Shown here: positions 7,118 to 16,208 of the stretch, piece by piece
Layout: each line of letters begins with the position of its first letter
How positions within the stretch are numbered: the first letter of the stretch is position 1
NCBI GenBank assembly: GCA_965206975.1
Contig: OZ242253.1
Coordinates: 1,736,001 to 1,800,000, forward strand
Direction of reading: 5' to 3'
Source: JAAXGI01 sp965206975
Lineage (GTDB): Bacteria > Gemmatimonadota > Gemmatimonadetes > Longimicrobiales > Gaopeijiaceae
DNA: 64,000 nt
Made by a program: the position numbers and the translations under genes
Notes under the pieces: generated by a model
Databases searched by the model: none
What the model saw: only the letters and a program-made list of their open reading frames with translations
What the model was told of the DNA's origin: nothing

Positions 7118-9628
7118 ATGCATACGACCGAACTCGCGGCCTCCCTCTCCTTCCCGGTGGCCGGGATGCACTGCGGCGCCTGCGTCTCCGCCGTCGAGCG
7201 CGCGGTCCGGGGTGTCGAGGGCGTGGCCGCCGTCCAGGTGAGTCTTGCGACGGAGAGCGCAAGGGTCGGCCTCGCTCCCGGCGGCACGTCCGCGGCCGCC
7301 GTCCGCGCCGCGATCGAGGGGGCCGGCTACTCGGTTCCCGTCGATACGCTTCGCCTCGGCGTGAGGGGAATGCACTGCGGCGCCTGCGTCTCTGCGGTCG
7401 AGTCCGCACTCGCCGGGGTGCCGGGCGTCCTTCTCGCCTCCGTCTCCCTCCCGGCCGAGAGCGCGAGGGTCGAGCTCCTCTCCGGCGCGGCGTCAGCGGA
7501 CGAGCTCGGGGCAGCGGTCGCCGCCCGCGGCTACGGCGTTGAGGTGCTCGGGGGCGGGGCGACGGAAGGGGAGCTCGAGGCGCGGCGGGCGGAGGCACGC
7601 GAGGCGCGGGCGGAGGCGCTCTTCCGGAAGTTCCGGATCGGCGCCGCGCTCTCCCTCCCCGTACTCGTCCTCGGCCATCACGAGATCTTCCCCTTCCTCG
7701 GAACGCTCCCAGTCGGGACGGTCCGCCTCCTCTGGGCCCTCTCCGGGCTCCTCACGCTCTGGATCGCGGTCGGTGTCGGGAGGCAGTTCTATCTCGGCGC
7801 CTGGAGGGCGCTGCGGAACCGGGAGGCGAACATGGATACCCTGGTCGCGGTCGGCACCGGGGCCGCCCTCCTCTACTCGGCCGCCGCGGTCGGGGCCCCG
7901 GGGCTCTTCCCGGAGGGCGCGGCCCACCCCTTCTTCGAGGCCGCCGCCGTGGTCATCACGCTCGTCGTCCTCGGACAGGCACTCGAGGCCCGGGCCCGCG
8001 GCACGACGTCGAAGGCGCTCCGGGCGCTCATGGATCTCAGCCCGCGAACGGCTCGCGTCCTCCGGGAGGGGGAGGAGATCGAGATCCGCGCGGAGGAGGT
8101 TGAGCCCGGCGATCTCCTCCTCGTCCGGCCCGGGGAGCGGATCCCCGTGGACGGGTGCGTCGAGTCGGGCCGGAGCGCGGTGGAGGAGTCGATGGTCACG
8201 GGGGAGAGTATCCCGGTCGAGAAGGCCCCGGGCGACGAGGTGATCGGGGGGACGATCAACCGCTCCGGCCGTCTCCGCGTGCGTGCGATCCGCGTCGGCC
8301 GTGACGCCGTCCTCGCGCAGATCGTCGAGCTCGTGCGTGAGGCCCAGGCCTCGAAGCCCTCGATCCAGCGCCTCGTCGACCGGGTGGCGGGCGTCTTCGT
8401 TCCCGTGGTCCTGATGCTTGCGAGCGCGACCTTCGCGCTCTGGTACACCATCGGGCCGGACCCGGCGCTCACGTACGCGCTCGTCGCCTCCGTCTCCGTC
8501 CTCGTGATCGCCTGCCCGTGTGCGCTCGGTCTCGCGACCCCGATCTCCGTCATGATCGCGGTCGGGAAGGCCGCCGAGGGCGGGCTCCTCGTCAAGGACG
8601 GGGAGGCGCTCCAGAGGGCGCGCCGCCTCGGCACGGTGATCCTCGACAAGACGGGGACGATCACCCGGGGGGAGCCGGCGGTGACGGATGTGAGGACGCT
8701 CCCGCCGTGGGGAGAGAACGAGCTCCTCCGGCTCGCCGCGTCCGCGGAGGAGGGTTCCGAGCACCCCCTCGGGGCCGCCGTGGTGGCGGAGGCGAGGGGG
8801 CGGGGCCTCGAAGTGGCGCCGGGCGCGTCCTTCGAGGCCGCGAGCGGGCTCGGCGTCCGCGCGGAGGTCTCGGGCCGTCGCGTGCTCATCGGAATCCCCG
8901 AGCTCCTCTCCGAGGAGGGGGTCGATCCCGCTCCCCTCCTCCCCCTCTGGCACGATCTCTCGGGGGAGGGGAGGACGCCGGCGATGATCTCGGTCGACGG
9001 GGCCGCGGCCGGGATCCTCGGGCTCGCCGACCGGGAGAAGGAGGATGCGCGGAGCGCGGTCCGGCGGCTCAGGGCGATGGGGCTCGAGGTCTCTATGCTG
9101 ACGGGGGACAACGAGACGACGGCGCGCGCGGTCGCGGAGCGGGTCGGAATCCGGGAGGTCTACGCCGGCGTCCGGCCGGAGGAGAAGCGGGACATCGTCG
9201 TCCGGATCCGCCGCGAGCGGGGCCGGCCCGTCGCGATGGTGGGGGATGGGATCAACGATGCGCCCGCGCTCGCCGCCGCCGATGTCGGGATCGCGATCGG
9301 GGCCGGTACCGACGTGGCGAAGGAGACGGCCGACCTGATCCTCGTGGGAGGCTCGATCCATGGGGTGGCGGACGCGATCGAGCTCTCGCGGGCGACCTCG
9401 CGGAACATGAAGCAGAACCTCGTCGGCGCCTTCGCCTACAACGTCGCCGCGATCCCCGTCGCGGCCGGAGCGCTTTTTCCCCTCTTCGGGCTCCTCCTCT
9501 CGCCGATGATCGCCGGCGCCGCGATGGCGCTCAGCTCCGTCACCGTCGTGACGAACGCGAACCGGCTTCGCGCCTTCGCGCCCTCCCGGCGCGGAGCGTC
9601 GGAGGCGATCGCCCCCGCGGCGGCGTAG
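7118..9628 (+). CDS. copA: Heavy-metal (copper) translocating P1B-type ATPase with two HMA domains
   Basis: An 836-residue inner-membrane pump that exports Cu(I) using ATP. Two N-terminal metal-binding domains each carry GMHCGACVSAVE (CxxC pairs at Cys19/22 and Cys87/90). Then come the membrane helices, the actuator TGES near residue 361, the intramembrane CPC metal site at about 466-468, the phosphorylation motif DKTGT (Asp510), SEHPLG in the nucleotide domain, and GDGINDAP near 709. The CPC, HPLG and double HMA set indicates a CopA-like copper exporter rather than a zinc/cadmium pump. The ATG is 55 bases after the preceding stop, and a tiny membrane peptide follows. Confidence 0.94.
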   Translation: MHTTELAASLSFPVAGMHCGACVSAVERAVRGVEGVAAVQVSLATESARVGLAPGGTSAAAVRAAIEGAGYSVPVDTLRLGVRGMHCGACVSAVESALAGVPGVLLASVSLPAESARVELLSGAASADELGAAVAARGYGVEVLGGGATEGELEARRAEAREARAEALFRKFRIGAALSLPVLVLGHHEIFPFLGTLPVGTVRLLWALSGLLTLWIAVGVGRQFYLGAWRALRNREANMDTLVAVGTGAALLYSAAAVGAPGLFPEGAAHPFFEAAAVVITLVVLGQALEARARGTTSKALRALMDLSPRTARVLREGEEIEIRAEEVEPGDLLLVRPGERIPVDGCVESGRSAVEESMVTGESIPVEKAPGDEVIGGTINRSGRLRVRAIRVGRDAVLAQIVELVREAQASKPSIQRLVDRVAGVFVPVVLMLASATFALWYTIGPDPALTYALVASVSVLVIACPCALGLATPISVMIAVGKAAEGGLLVKDGEALQRARRLGTVILDKTGTITRGEPAVTDVRTLPPWGENELLRLAASAEEGSEHPLGAAVVAEARGRGLEVAPGASFEAASGLGVRAEVSGRRVLIGIPELLSEEGVDPAPLLPLWHDLSGEGRTPAMISVDGAAAGILGLADREKEDARSAVRRLRAMGLEVSMLTGDNETTARAVAERVGIREVYAGVRPEEKRDIVVRIRRERGRPVAMVGDGINDAPALAAADVGIAIGAGTDVAKETADLILVGGSIHGVADAIELSRATSRNMKQNLVGAFAYNVAAIPVAAGALFPLFGLLLSPMIAGAAMALSSVTVVTNANRLRAFAPSRRGASEAIAPAAA

Positions 9629-9639
9629 CGGGGGCCGGA

Positions 9640-9723
9640 GTGAGCACGGATGTCCTCCTCGTGAACTTGGGTGCGGTGCTCCTCATCGTCCTGATCTTCT
9701 GGTACTTCCGGGTGGGCGGGTAG
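9640..9723 (+). CDS. Single-helix membrane micropeptide next to the copper ATPase
   Basis: GTG-started frame of 27 residues: an acidic start (STD), one strongly hydrophobic helix (LLVNLGAVLLIVLIFWYF, about residues 5-22) and a short RVGG tail. It sits 11 bases after copA and 4 bases before mutS, so it is inside the transcript. It looks like the lone N-terminal helix seen in small CcoS-like or cupredoxin-anchor proteins, but no metal ligand is present. The compact spacing and clean membrane helix argue for a real gene; the function is unknown. Confidence 0.5.
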   Translation: MSTDVLLVNLGAVLLIVLIFWYFRVGG

Positions 9724-9727
9724 CCGC

Positions 9728-12391
9728 GTGTCCGGAGGGGAGCTCGTCGCGCGCGGTCGGGAGACCCCGCTCATGCGCCAGTGGCGGGAGATGAAGCGCC
9801 GCCACTCGGATGCCCTCCTCTTCTTCCGCGTGGGAGACTTCTACGAGCTCTTCCGGGAGGACGCCGAGGAGGGCTCGCGCCTCCTCGGTCTCACCCTCAC
9901 CACGCGGAACAACGGGGCGGCGGCCGGCGTCCCGCTCGCGGGCGTTCCGGCGAAGGCGCTCGAGGAATACCTCGCCCGCCTGATACAGCTCGGGAGGCGG
10001 GTGGCGATCTGCGATCAGGTGGAGGAGGCGGAGAACGGGGCGAAGGGGCTCGTTCGACGCGAGGTCGTGGAGACGGTGACGCCGGGGACCGTCCTCCAGG
10101 ACGGCCTCCTCGATGCGCGCCGGAACAACTACCTCGCCCTCCTCACCCCTGAGGTGGGGGGGCGGATCGGGCTCGCCTCCGTGGATCTCTCGACAGGGGA
10201 GTTCGTGGTCGAGGCCGTAGGCGAGGCCGCGCTCGGCCCGGAGCTCGGCCGCCTCGGAGCTGCCGAACTCGTCGTCCCGGCCTCGCTCGAGGGGGAGCTC
10301 GATCGCCGTCTCGGGGGCGGGGGAGCGGCTCCCCCCCCGCTCACCCGCCGCGACGACTGGATCTTCGACGAGGGCGTCGCGGCGGACGAGCTCCTTCGCC
10401 ACTACAGGGTGCACTCGCTTGACGGCCTCGGCTTCCAGGTGCAGGACGGCCTCCTCGTGAGCGCTGCCGGGGCGCTCGTCCAATACCTCTCCGAGCTCCA
10501 GCCCCGGGGCGCCGCGCACCTCCGCCGGCCGACGATCCGCCGTTCGGGGACCGAGATGCTCCTCGACGAGATGACCCGCCGGAACCTCGAACTCGTCGAG
10601 CCGCTCCGGGCCGGCGATGCGGGCGGGGCGGGTACGCTGATCGAGGTCCTCGACGACACGGTGACCGCGATGGGCGCGCGGATGCTCCGGCAGTGGCTCC
10701 TTCGCCCCCGCGTCGAGGTGGAGCCGATCTGGCGCCGCCTCGATGCGGTCACGGAGCTCGTAGGCACGCGGGAGCTCCGCATAGGGCTCAGGGAGCGCCT
10801 TCGGGGGGTGGGGGACATCGAACGCCTCGCGGGAAAGGTCGGCTCGGGGCGTGCGGCGCCGAGGGAGCTCCTCGCCCTCGGCCGCTCCCTCGAGGTCCTC
10901 CCCGATCTCGAGGCGCTCGGCCGCTCGGCCGAGGCGGAGGCGCTCCGCGGGGTGACGGTGGAGCAGGACCTCCTTCGGGACGTCGCGGAGCGGATCCGGG
11001 GGAGCCTCTCCGACGAGGCGAGTGCCACCCTCCAGGAGGGTGGCGTCATCCGGGCGGGGGTGAGCGGGGAGCTCGACGAACTCCGGGGCGTCCGCGACGG
11101 GGCCCGCGACTTCATCGCCTCCCTTCAGGCGCGCGAGCGGGAGCGGACCGGGGTGAACTCCCTCAAGGTTGGTTTCAACAAGGTCTTCGGCTACTACCTG
11201 GAGGTGACGAGGGCGAACCTCGACCGCGTCCCGGACGACTATGTGCGAAAGCAGACGCTCGCGAACGCCGAGCGCTACTTCACGGCGGAGCTCAAGGAGT
11301 GGGAGGAAAAGGTCTCCGGGGCCGAGGAGGCGATCCTCGAGCTCGAGAGCCGGCTCTTCGGCGAGCTCCGGAGCGCGGTCGCGGCCGAGGTCGGGCGCCT
11401 CCAGCGCGCCGCCCGACGGATCGCACGCCTCGACGTCCTCTCGACGCTTGCACACGTCGCCGTCCGCCGGAGGTACGTGCGCCCCGAGGTGCATACCGGA
11501 TTCGAGCTCTCGATCTGCGGGGGCCGCCACCCCGTCGTCGAGACGATGATGCCCCCCGAGGAGTTCATCCCGAACGATCTCCTCCTCGACGAGTCCGGCT
11601 GGATGGTGATCCTCACGGGCCCGAACATGGCGGGGAAGAGCACCGTCCTTCGCCAGGTCGGGCTGATCCAGCTCCTCGCCCAGATCGGCTCCTTCGTTCC
11701 CGCCGACGAAGCGCGGATCCCGGTTTGCGACCGGATCTTCACCCGCGTCGGAGCCTCGGACAACCTGGCGCGTGGCCACTCAACCTTCATGGTGGAGATG
11801 ACCGAGTCGGCTGCGATCATTCACGGCGCGACCGCCCGGAGCCTCGTTCTCCTCGACGAGATCGGCCGAGGCACCTCGACTTACGATGGGGTATCCATCG
11901 CCTGGGCGCTCACGGAGCACATGCACGAGGAGGTGGGTGCGAAGACGATCTTCGCGACGCACTACCACGAGCTGACGCAGCTCGGCGATCTCCTGGGGGG
12001 GGTGAAGAACATGACCGTGACCGTCCGGGAGGCGGGAGAGGAGATCCTCTTCCTGCGTCGGCTCGAGAGCGGGGGGGCCGACCGCTCCTATGGGATCCAG
12101 GTCGCGCGCCTCGCGGGGCTCCCGGGGCCGATCATCGAGCGCGCCTTCGAGCTCCTCGAAGAGCTCGAGGGGAGCCACTCGGGCGGCGGCAGCGGACTCG
12201 GGCGGGGCCGCCACCGCCCCGGCTCGCCGGAGGGGCTTGAGCAGCTTCCCCTCTTCCCGCGGGAGGACTCCGTGATCGAGCGCCTGCGCCAGCTCGACCC
12301 GGAGGACATGACCCCGCTCGAGGCGCTCCGCCTCCTCCACTCGATCAGGGCCGAGCTCGCGGGGCGGGGTGCGGCGGGCGGGCGCTCGTGA
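9728..12391 (+). CDS. mutS: DNA mismatch repair protein MutS
   Basis: An 887-residue mismatch sensor of MutS1 type. Domain I carries the mismatch-reading motif GDFYELF (Phe38, Glu40). The lever and clamp domains follow, with the conserved NSLKVGFNKVFGYYLEVT segment. The C-terminal ATPase has Walker A GPNMAGKST from residue 631, the D-loop DNLARGHSTFMVEM, and Walker B LVLLDEIGRGTSTYDG. A Gly/Pro-rich linker and a short C-terminal helical tail end the protein. The start is GTG, 4 bases after the micropeptide stop. The next gene overlaps by 4 bases. No mutL is adjacent. Confidence 0.97.
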   Translation: MSGGELVARGRETPLMRQWREMKRRHSDALLFFRVGDFYELFREDAEEGSRLLGLTLTTRNNGAAAGVPLAGVPAKALEEYLARLIQLGRRVAICDQVEEAENGAKGLVRREVVETVTPGTVLQDGLLDARRNNYLALLTPEVGGRIGLASVDLSTGEFVVEAVGEAALGPELGRLGAAELVVPASLEGELDRRLGGGGAAPPPLTRRDDWIFDEGVAADELLRHYRVHSLDGLGFQVQDGLLVSAAGALVQYLSELQPRGAAHLRRPTIRRSGTEMLLDEMTRRNLELVEPLRAGDAGGAGTLIEVLDDTVTAMGARMLRQWLLRPRVEVEPIWRRLDAVTELVGTRELRIGLRERLRGVGDIERLAGKVGSGRAAPRELLALGRSLEVLPDLEALGRSAEAEALRGVTVEQDLLRDVAERIRGSLSDEASATLQEGGVIRAGVSGELDELRGVRDGARDFIASLQARERERTGVNSLKVGFNKVFGYYLEVTRANLDRVPDDYVRKQTLANAERYFTAELKEWEEKVSGAEEAILELESRLFGELRSAVAAEVGRLQRAARRIARLDVLSTLAHVAVRRRYVRPEVHTGFELSICGGRHPVVETMMPPEEFIPNDLLLDESGWMVILTGPNMAGKSTVLRQVGLIQLLAQIGSFVPADEARIPVCDRIFTRVGASDNLARGHSTFMVEMTESAAIIHGATARSLVLLDEIGRGTSTYDGVSIAWALTEHMHEEVGAKTIFATHYHELTQLGDLLGGVKNMTVTVREAGEEILFLRRLESGGADRSYGIQVARLAGLPGPIIERAFELLEELEGSHSGGGSGLGRGRHRPGSPEGLEQLPLFPREDSVIERLRQLDPEDMTPLEALRLLHSIRAELAGRGAAGGRS

Positions 12392-12786
12392 CCCCCCGAC
12401 GGCTCCCGGCCGCGCACGCCGCCCTCCCGGCTGTCCTCCTCCTCGCCGGGTGCGCGGGGGAGGAGGCGCTCGTCCGCCCCGAGCCGCTCTACGGGCCCGA
12501 CGGCATCGAGTACCCGGTGGCGCTCTGGGACGCGGGGGTCGAGGGGGAGACGACGCTCCGGGTCCGCGTCACGGACACGGGGGTCGTCGACTCCATCGAG
12601 GTGGCCGGCACCTCCGGCTACCCAGGGCTCGATTCGGCTGCGGTCGCGGGGGTCCGGGCGCTCCGCTTCATGCCGGGGCGGCTGAGCGACCGCCGGGTCC
12701 GGATGTGGGCGACCCTTCCCGTGCTCTTCATGAAGCGTGCCCCGCCGGGGGACCGGCGGCGCGCGCTCCCGCCCGCGGTTCGGTAG
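12388..12786 (+). CDS. Lipoprotein consisting of a TonB C-terminal domain
   Basis: A 132-residue protein with a lipoprotein signal (lipobox LLAGC, lipid on Cys22) followed by a single TonB C-terminal-type domain. The pattern is YPVALWDAGVEGETTLRVRV, then a V-V-D-S-I-E-V strand and ALRFMPGRLSDRRVRMW. It lacks the inner-membrane helix and proline-rich spacer of a true TonB, so it is unlikely to transduce energy by itself. The lipid anchor would put it at a membrane face in the periplasm. The GTG start overlaps mutS by 4 bases. Confidence 0.75.
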   Translation: MTPRRLPAAHAALPAVLLLAGCAGEEALVRPEPLYGPDGIEYPVALWDAGVEGETTLRVRVTDTGVVDSIEVAGTSGYPGLDSAAVAGVRALRFMPGRLSDRRVRMWATLPVLFMKRAPPGDRRRALPPAVR

Positions 12787-12825
12787 CGTGCCGGGCATCA
12801 GGGGGATCGCCGCACGGGGGGACGA

Positions 12826-13860
12826 TTGAGGGTCGTCGTTCTCGCCGGGGGGAGCTCGGAGGAGCGAGATGTCTCCCTCGCGTCCGGGACCCAGGTGGCA
12901 CGCGCGCTCGAGACCGCCGGCCACGAGGTCCTCTGCGTCGACACGGTCCGCGGGGTCCTCTCCCGCGGAGAGATCGACCGCATCCTTGCCGGGGGCATCG
13001 CGCGCGAGGCGCCCTCTCGGTCCTCGGTGGAACGGCTGAAGAGCCTCGAGTGGCGCACGCTCGCGAGCGCCCCGGAGCTCGAGGGGGGCGGCCTCGTCTT
13101 CCCGGCCCTCCACGGGGGGGCGGGGGAGGACGGGACGATCCAGGCGCTCCTCGAATTCCGGGGCATCCCCTGCGTCGGGAGTGGCCGGCTCGGGTGCAGC
13201 CTTGCGATGGACAAGGAGGTCACGAAGGAGCTCCTCCGGGGGGCGGGGATCCCGACGCCCGACTGGATCGCGGGGCCCGCCCCCCTCGAGGAGGTGGAGG
13301 CCGCCCTGGGGTTCCCGGTCATCGTGAAGCCGACCTCCGGCGGCTCCACGCTCGGGCTCACCCTCGTCGAGGAGCCCGGCGACTTCGAGGAGGCCGTCGA
13401 GGTGGCGCTCCGCTACGAGGAGCGGATCCTTTTCGAGCGCTACGTGAAGGGGCGGGAGTTGACCGTCGGCGTCCTCGGCCGGGACGCACTCCCCGTCGGT
13501 GAGATCATCCCGGCGAACCCGCTCTTCGACTACGAGTGCAAGTACCAGCCCGGTCTCGCCGATGAGATCTTCCCCGCCGACCTCCCGCAGGCGGCGGCAG
13601 GACACCTCTCGGAACTCGCGCTCCGGGCGCACGAGCTCCTTCGTCTCCGGGACTTCTCGCGGGTGGATTTCATCGTGGACGAGGCGGGGGGCCCCTGGTG
13701 CCTCGAGGCGAACGCACTCCCCGGCCTCGCGTCCCAGTCGCTCGTGCCCAAGGCCGCCGCCGCGGCCGGGATCCCCTTCCCCGAGTTCTGCGACCGGATC
13801 GTCCGCCTCGCGGCGGCGCGGAGCGCCCGGGAAGGAACAACCCACCCGCTCCTGGGTTAA
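12826..13860 (+). CDS. ddl: D-alanine--D-alanine ligase
   Basis: A 344-residue ATP-grasp enzyme that joins two D-alanines for peptidoglycan precursors. The N-terminus reads VVVLAGGSSEERDVSLASG, the Ddl signature 1 (GGxSxExxVS). ALHGGAGEDGTIQ and the ATP-binding GFPVIVKPTSGGSTLG follow, and the C-terminal segment has the metal-binding VDFIVDE and LEANALPGLASQS (LExNxxPG). The start is TTG; the first residues after it match the family N-terminus, so the start is well supported. It lies 39 bases after the TonB-domain gene. Confidence 0.95.
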   Translation: MRVVVLAGGSSEERDVSLASGTQVARALETAGHEVLCVDTVRGVLSRGEIDRILAGGIAREAPSRSSVERLKSLEWRTLASAPELEGGGLVFPALHGGAGEDGTIQALLEFRGIPCVGSGRLGCSLAMDKEVTKELLRGAGIPTPDWIAGPAPLEEVEAALGFPVIVKPTSGGSTLGLTLVEEPGDFEEAVEVALRYEERILFERYVKGRELTVGVLGRDALPVGEIIPANPLFDYECKYQPGLADEIFPADLPQAAAGHLSELALRAHELLRLRDFSRVDFIVDEAGGPWCLEANALPGLASQSLVPKAAAAAGIPFPEFCDRIVRLAAARSAREGTTHPLLG

Positions 13861-13928
13861 AGGGAAGGCCGCCCACAGGGCGGCTCAGCGCCCCAACCTC
13901 CCCGGGACCCAACCCCGAACCGGCTCTC

Positions 13929-14762
13929 ATGGCCTACGCCGCGCAACGTTTCGCCTTCGGCCATCAGTTGACCCCTTGGGTCAAGCGCTTCCTGATCGCC
14001 AACACGGCGATCTTCCTAGTGACATCGATCCTCGGCCGGAGCCTCTTCTTCGAGTGGTTCGGCTTCGCGCCAGCGGCCGCGCTCACCCGGCCGTGGGGCG
14101 CGCTGACGTACATGTTCTTGCACGGAGACATCTGGCACCTCCTCCTGAACATGCTTGTCCTTTTCTTCTTCGGGCCGCCCCTCGAGAGCCGGTGGGGCTC
14201 GTCGGAGTTCCTCAAGTACTACCTCCTCTGCGGTCTCGGCGGGGTCCTCCTCAGCTTCGTCTTCGCGCCCGGGACGGCGATCATCGGGGCCTCGGCGGCG
14301 ATCTACGGGCTTATGCTTGCCTTCGCCTGGCACTGGCCGGAGGCGCCGATCTACATCTGGGGGATCTTCCCCGTCCCGGCGAAGTGGGTGGTGGGGTTCT
14401 TCTTCGTCCTGACCTTCATCAGCGCGTTCGGGGGTACGGGTGGGCGCGTCGCGCACTTCGCCCACCTGGGCGGGCTCGTCGCCGGGCTCCTCTACCTCAA
14501 GTTCGGGGACCGGCTTGGGGCGCGGCTCGCCGACATGCGGAGCTCGCGGGTGGCCGAGCGGCTCGCGATCGTGCCCCGGCGGGTGTCCGGCGCGGAGGCC
14601 TCCGACGGCGCCACCTCCCGTGGGAAGGCGGGGCGGGAGGAGGATCTCCTCGACGAGGTGGACCGGATCCTCGACAAGATCTCGGCTCGGGGGCTCGCGG
14701 CGCTGACCGACGAGGAGCGTCGCGTCCTCGACGAGGTCTCGAGACGGCGCGCCTCGAACTAG
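13929..14762 (+). CDS. Rhomboid family intramembrane serine protease with C-terminal extension
   Basis: A 277-residue protein with about six membrane helices. The catalytic serine is Ser122 in IIGASAAIYG (GxS) and the partner histidine is His179 in HFAHLGG. His70 and Asn74 in HLLLNM supply the oxyanion site. After the last helix a soluble tail of about 85 residues ends in a helical module (residues 235-274, DRILDKISARGLAALTDEER) like the small domain often attached to rhomboids in Bacteroidota and Gemmatimonadota. The ATG start fits; the upstream open frame is not part of the protein. Substrates are unknown. Confidence 0.9.
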   Translation: MAYAAQRFAFGHQLTPWVKRFLIANTAIFLVTSILGRSLFFEWFGFAPAAALTRPWGALTYMFLHGDIWHLLLNMLVLFFFGPPLESRWGSSEFLKYYLLCGLGGVLLSFVFAPGTAIIGASAAIYGLMLAFAWHWPEAPIYIWGIFPVPAKWVVGFFFVLTFISAFGGTGGRVAHFAHLGGLVAGLLYLKFGDRLGARLADMRSSRVAERLAIVPRRVSGAEASDGATSRGKAGREEDLLDEVDRILDKISARGLAALTDEERRVLDEVSRRRASN

Positions 14763-14817
14763 GGCGCCCGCGACGTCAGGGCGCGCCGACGGCGCCGCCT
14801 CCCCGCGCAATTCCACT

Positions 14818-14823
14818 TATGAT
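14818..14823 (+). promoter_or_regulatory. Possible -10 element for yebC
   Basis: TATGAT lies in an unusually AT-rich patch of the gap, 20 bases before the TTG start and just before the strong ribosome site GAAGGAGGGG (14832-14841). No good -35 is seen at 17 bases. Weak support. Confidence 0.25.
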
Positions 14824-14843
14824 ACGGGGACGAAGGAGGGGAA

Positions 14844-15590
14844 TTGGCAGGCCATAGCAAGTGGGCCCAGATCAAGCGGAAGAAGGCCGTGAACGACCAG
14901 AAGCGCGGCCAGATGTTCACGAGGCTCATCCGCGAGCTGACCGTCGCGTCGCGGCAGGGCGGAGGGAATTCGGAGTTCAACCCGCGGCTCCGTCTCGCCG
15001 TCGACACGGCGAAGAACTCGAACATGCCGCAGGAGAACATCGATCGGGCGATCAAGCGCGGGACGGGGGAGCTCGACGGCGTCACCTACGAGGAGGTGAG
15101 CTACGAGGGATACGGCCCGGGCGGGGTTGCCCTCTTTATCGAGGCGACGACGGACAACCAGAAGCGGACGGTCGCCGACGTTCGCCACGTCCTCGAGAAG
15201 AACGGGGGGAACCTCGGGACGAACGGCTCGGTGGCGTGGCAGTTCGACCGAAAGGGGCAGATCTACGTCGACGGGGCACGCCACGACGAGGAGGCGGTCC
15301 TCGAGGCGGCGCTCGAGGCGGGTGCGGAGGACGTCACCGCGATTGGGGGCGAGTTCATCGTCACTACGGAGCCGGTCACCCTCCAGCAGGTCCGGGAGGG
15401 GCTTCACGGGGTGGGGGTGGAGATCTCGCAGGCGGAGGTCGCGATGATCCCGCAAAACGAGGTCGCCATCTCCGGCGCCGAGGCGGAGCGGCTCCTCCGC
15501 CTCCTCGACGCGCTCGACGACAACGACGATGTGCAGAAGGTGTCCTCGAATGCGGAGATCGATGAGGCCGTCCTCACCCACGCTGTCTGA
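14844..15590 (+). CDS. yebC: YebC/PmpR (TACO1) family protein
   Basis: A 248-residue cytoplasmic protein of the TACO1 family, whose members act as transcription regulators in some bacteria and help ribosomes through proline stretches in others. It begins AGHSKWAQIKRKK, the invariant family start, and contains NMPQENIDRAIKRGTGE, YEGYGPGGVALFIEATTDN and ADVRHVLEKNGGNLG. The start is TTG, directly after a strong Shine-Dalgarno sequence (AAGGAGGGG), which decides the start. ruvC follows 63 bases later, the usual neighbourhood of yebC in bacteria. Confidence 0.95.
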   Translation: MAGHSKWAQIKRKKAVNDQKRGQMFTRLIRELTVASRQGGGNSEFNPRLRLAVDTAKNSNMPQENIDRAIKRGTGELDGVTYEEVSYEGYGPGGVALFIEATTDNQKRTVADVRHVLEKNGGNLGTNGSVAWQFDRKGQIYVDGARHDEEAVLEAALEAGAEDVTAIGGEFIVTTEPVTLQQVREGLHGVGVEISQAEVAMIPQNEVAISGAEAERLLRLLDALDDNDDVQKVSSNAEIDEAVLTHAV

Positions 15591-15653
15591 GCACGCCCCC
15601 GGCCGCGGACCGCGCCGCCGGGCGGGCCGGACTCGACGCTTCACCGCTGCCCC

Positions 15654-16208
15654 GTGAGTGTGCCCAGCGCCGGGGCCCCGCTCACGGTCCTCGGGATCGA
15701 TCCGGGTGCGAGGGCTACGGGCTACGGGGTCATCTCCTGCCTCCCGGAGGGCACCCTCTCCCTCCTTGAGTGCGGGGTCGTCCGCCCCAAACCGAAGGAC
15801 CCCCTCTCCTCCCGGATCCGCGAGATCTTCGGGGAAGTCGAGGCGCTCCTCGACGCGTTCAGGCCGGACGCGGTCGTCGTCGAGAGCCTCTTCTACGGGA
15901 AGAACGTGAAGAGCGCCCTCGTCCTCGGGCACGTGCGGGGCGCGATCCTCCTCGCAGCCGCGCTCCGGGAGCTCGAGATTCATGAGTACTCGCCGAGGGA
16001 GGTCAAGAAGGCGGTCGTGGGACGGGGGGACGCGACGAAGGATCAGGTCGCCTTCATGGTCCAGGAGCGGCTGAGGCTGCGGGAACCGCCACGCCCCTCC
16101 GATGCCGCCGACGGTGTCGCCTGCGCGCTCTGCCACCTCGTCCTCGGGGTGGATGGCGCGCTCCGGGGGACGCTCCCGCACCGCTTCGCGGGGAGGGCGG
16201 GCGCGTGA
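15654..16208 (+). CDS. ruvC: Crossover junction endodeoxyribonuclease RuvC
   Basis: A 184-residue Holliday-junction resolvase. The four acidic catalytic residues are present: Asp16 (GIDPGARATGYG), Glu77 (VVESLFYGKN), and Asp150 and Asp153 (SDAADGVA). HVRGAILLAA and VKKAVVGRGDATKDQV complete the fold. The start is GTG; a second in-frame GTG two codons later is possible. It heads a tightly coupled ruvC-ruvA-ruvB-queA-tgt run in which every junction is a 4-base GTGA overlap. Confidence 0.96.
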   Translation: MSVPSAGAPLTVLGIDPGARATGYGVISCLPEGTLSLLECGVVRPKPKDPLSSRIREIFGEVEALLDAFRPDAVVVESLFYGKNVKSALVLGHVRGAILLAAALRELEIHEYSPREVKKAVVGRGDATKDQVAFMVQERLRLREPPRPSDAADGVACALCHLVLGVDGALRGTLPHRFAGRAGA

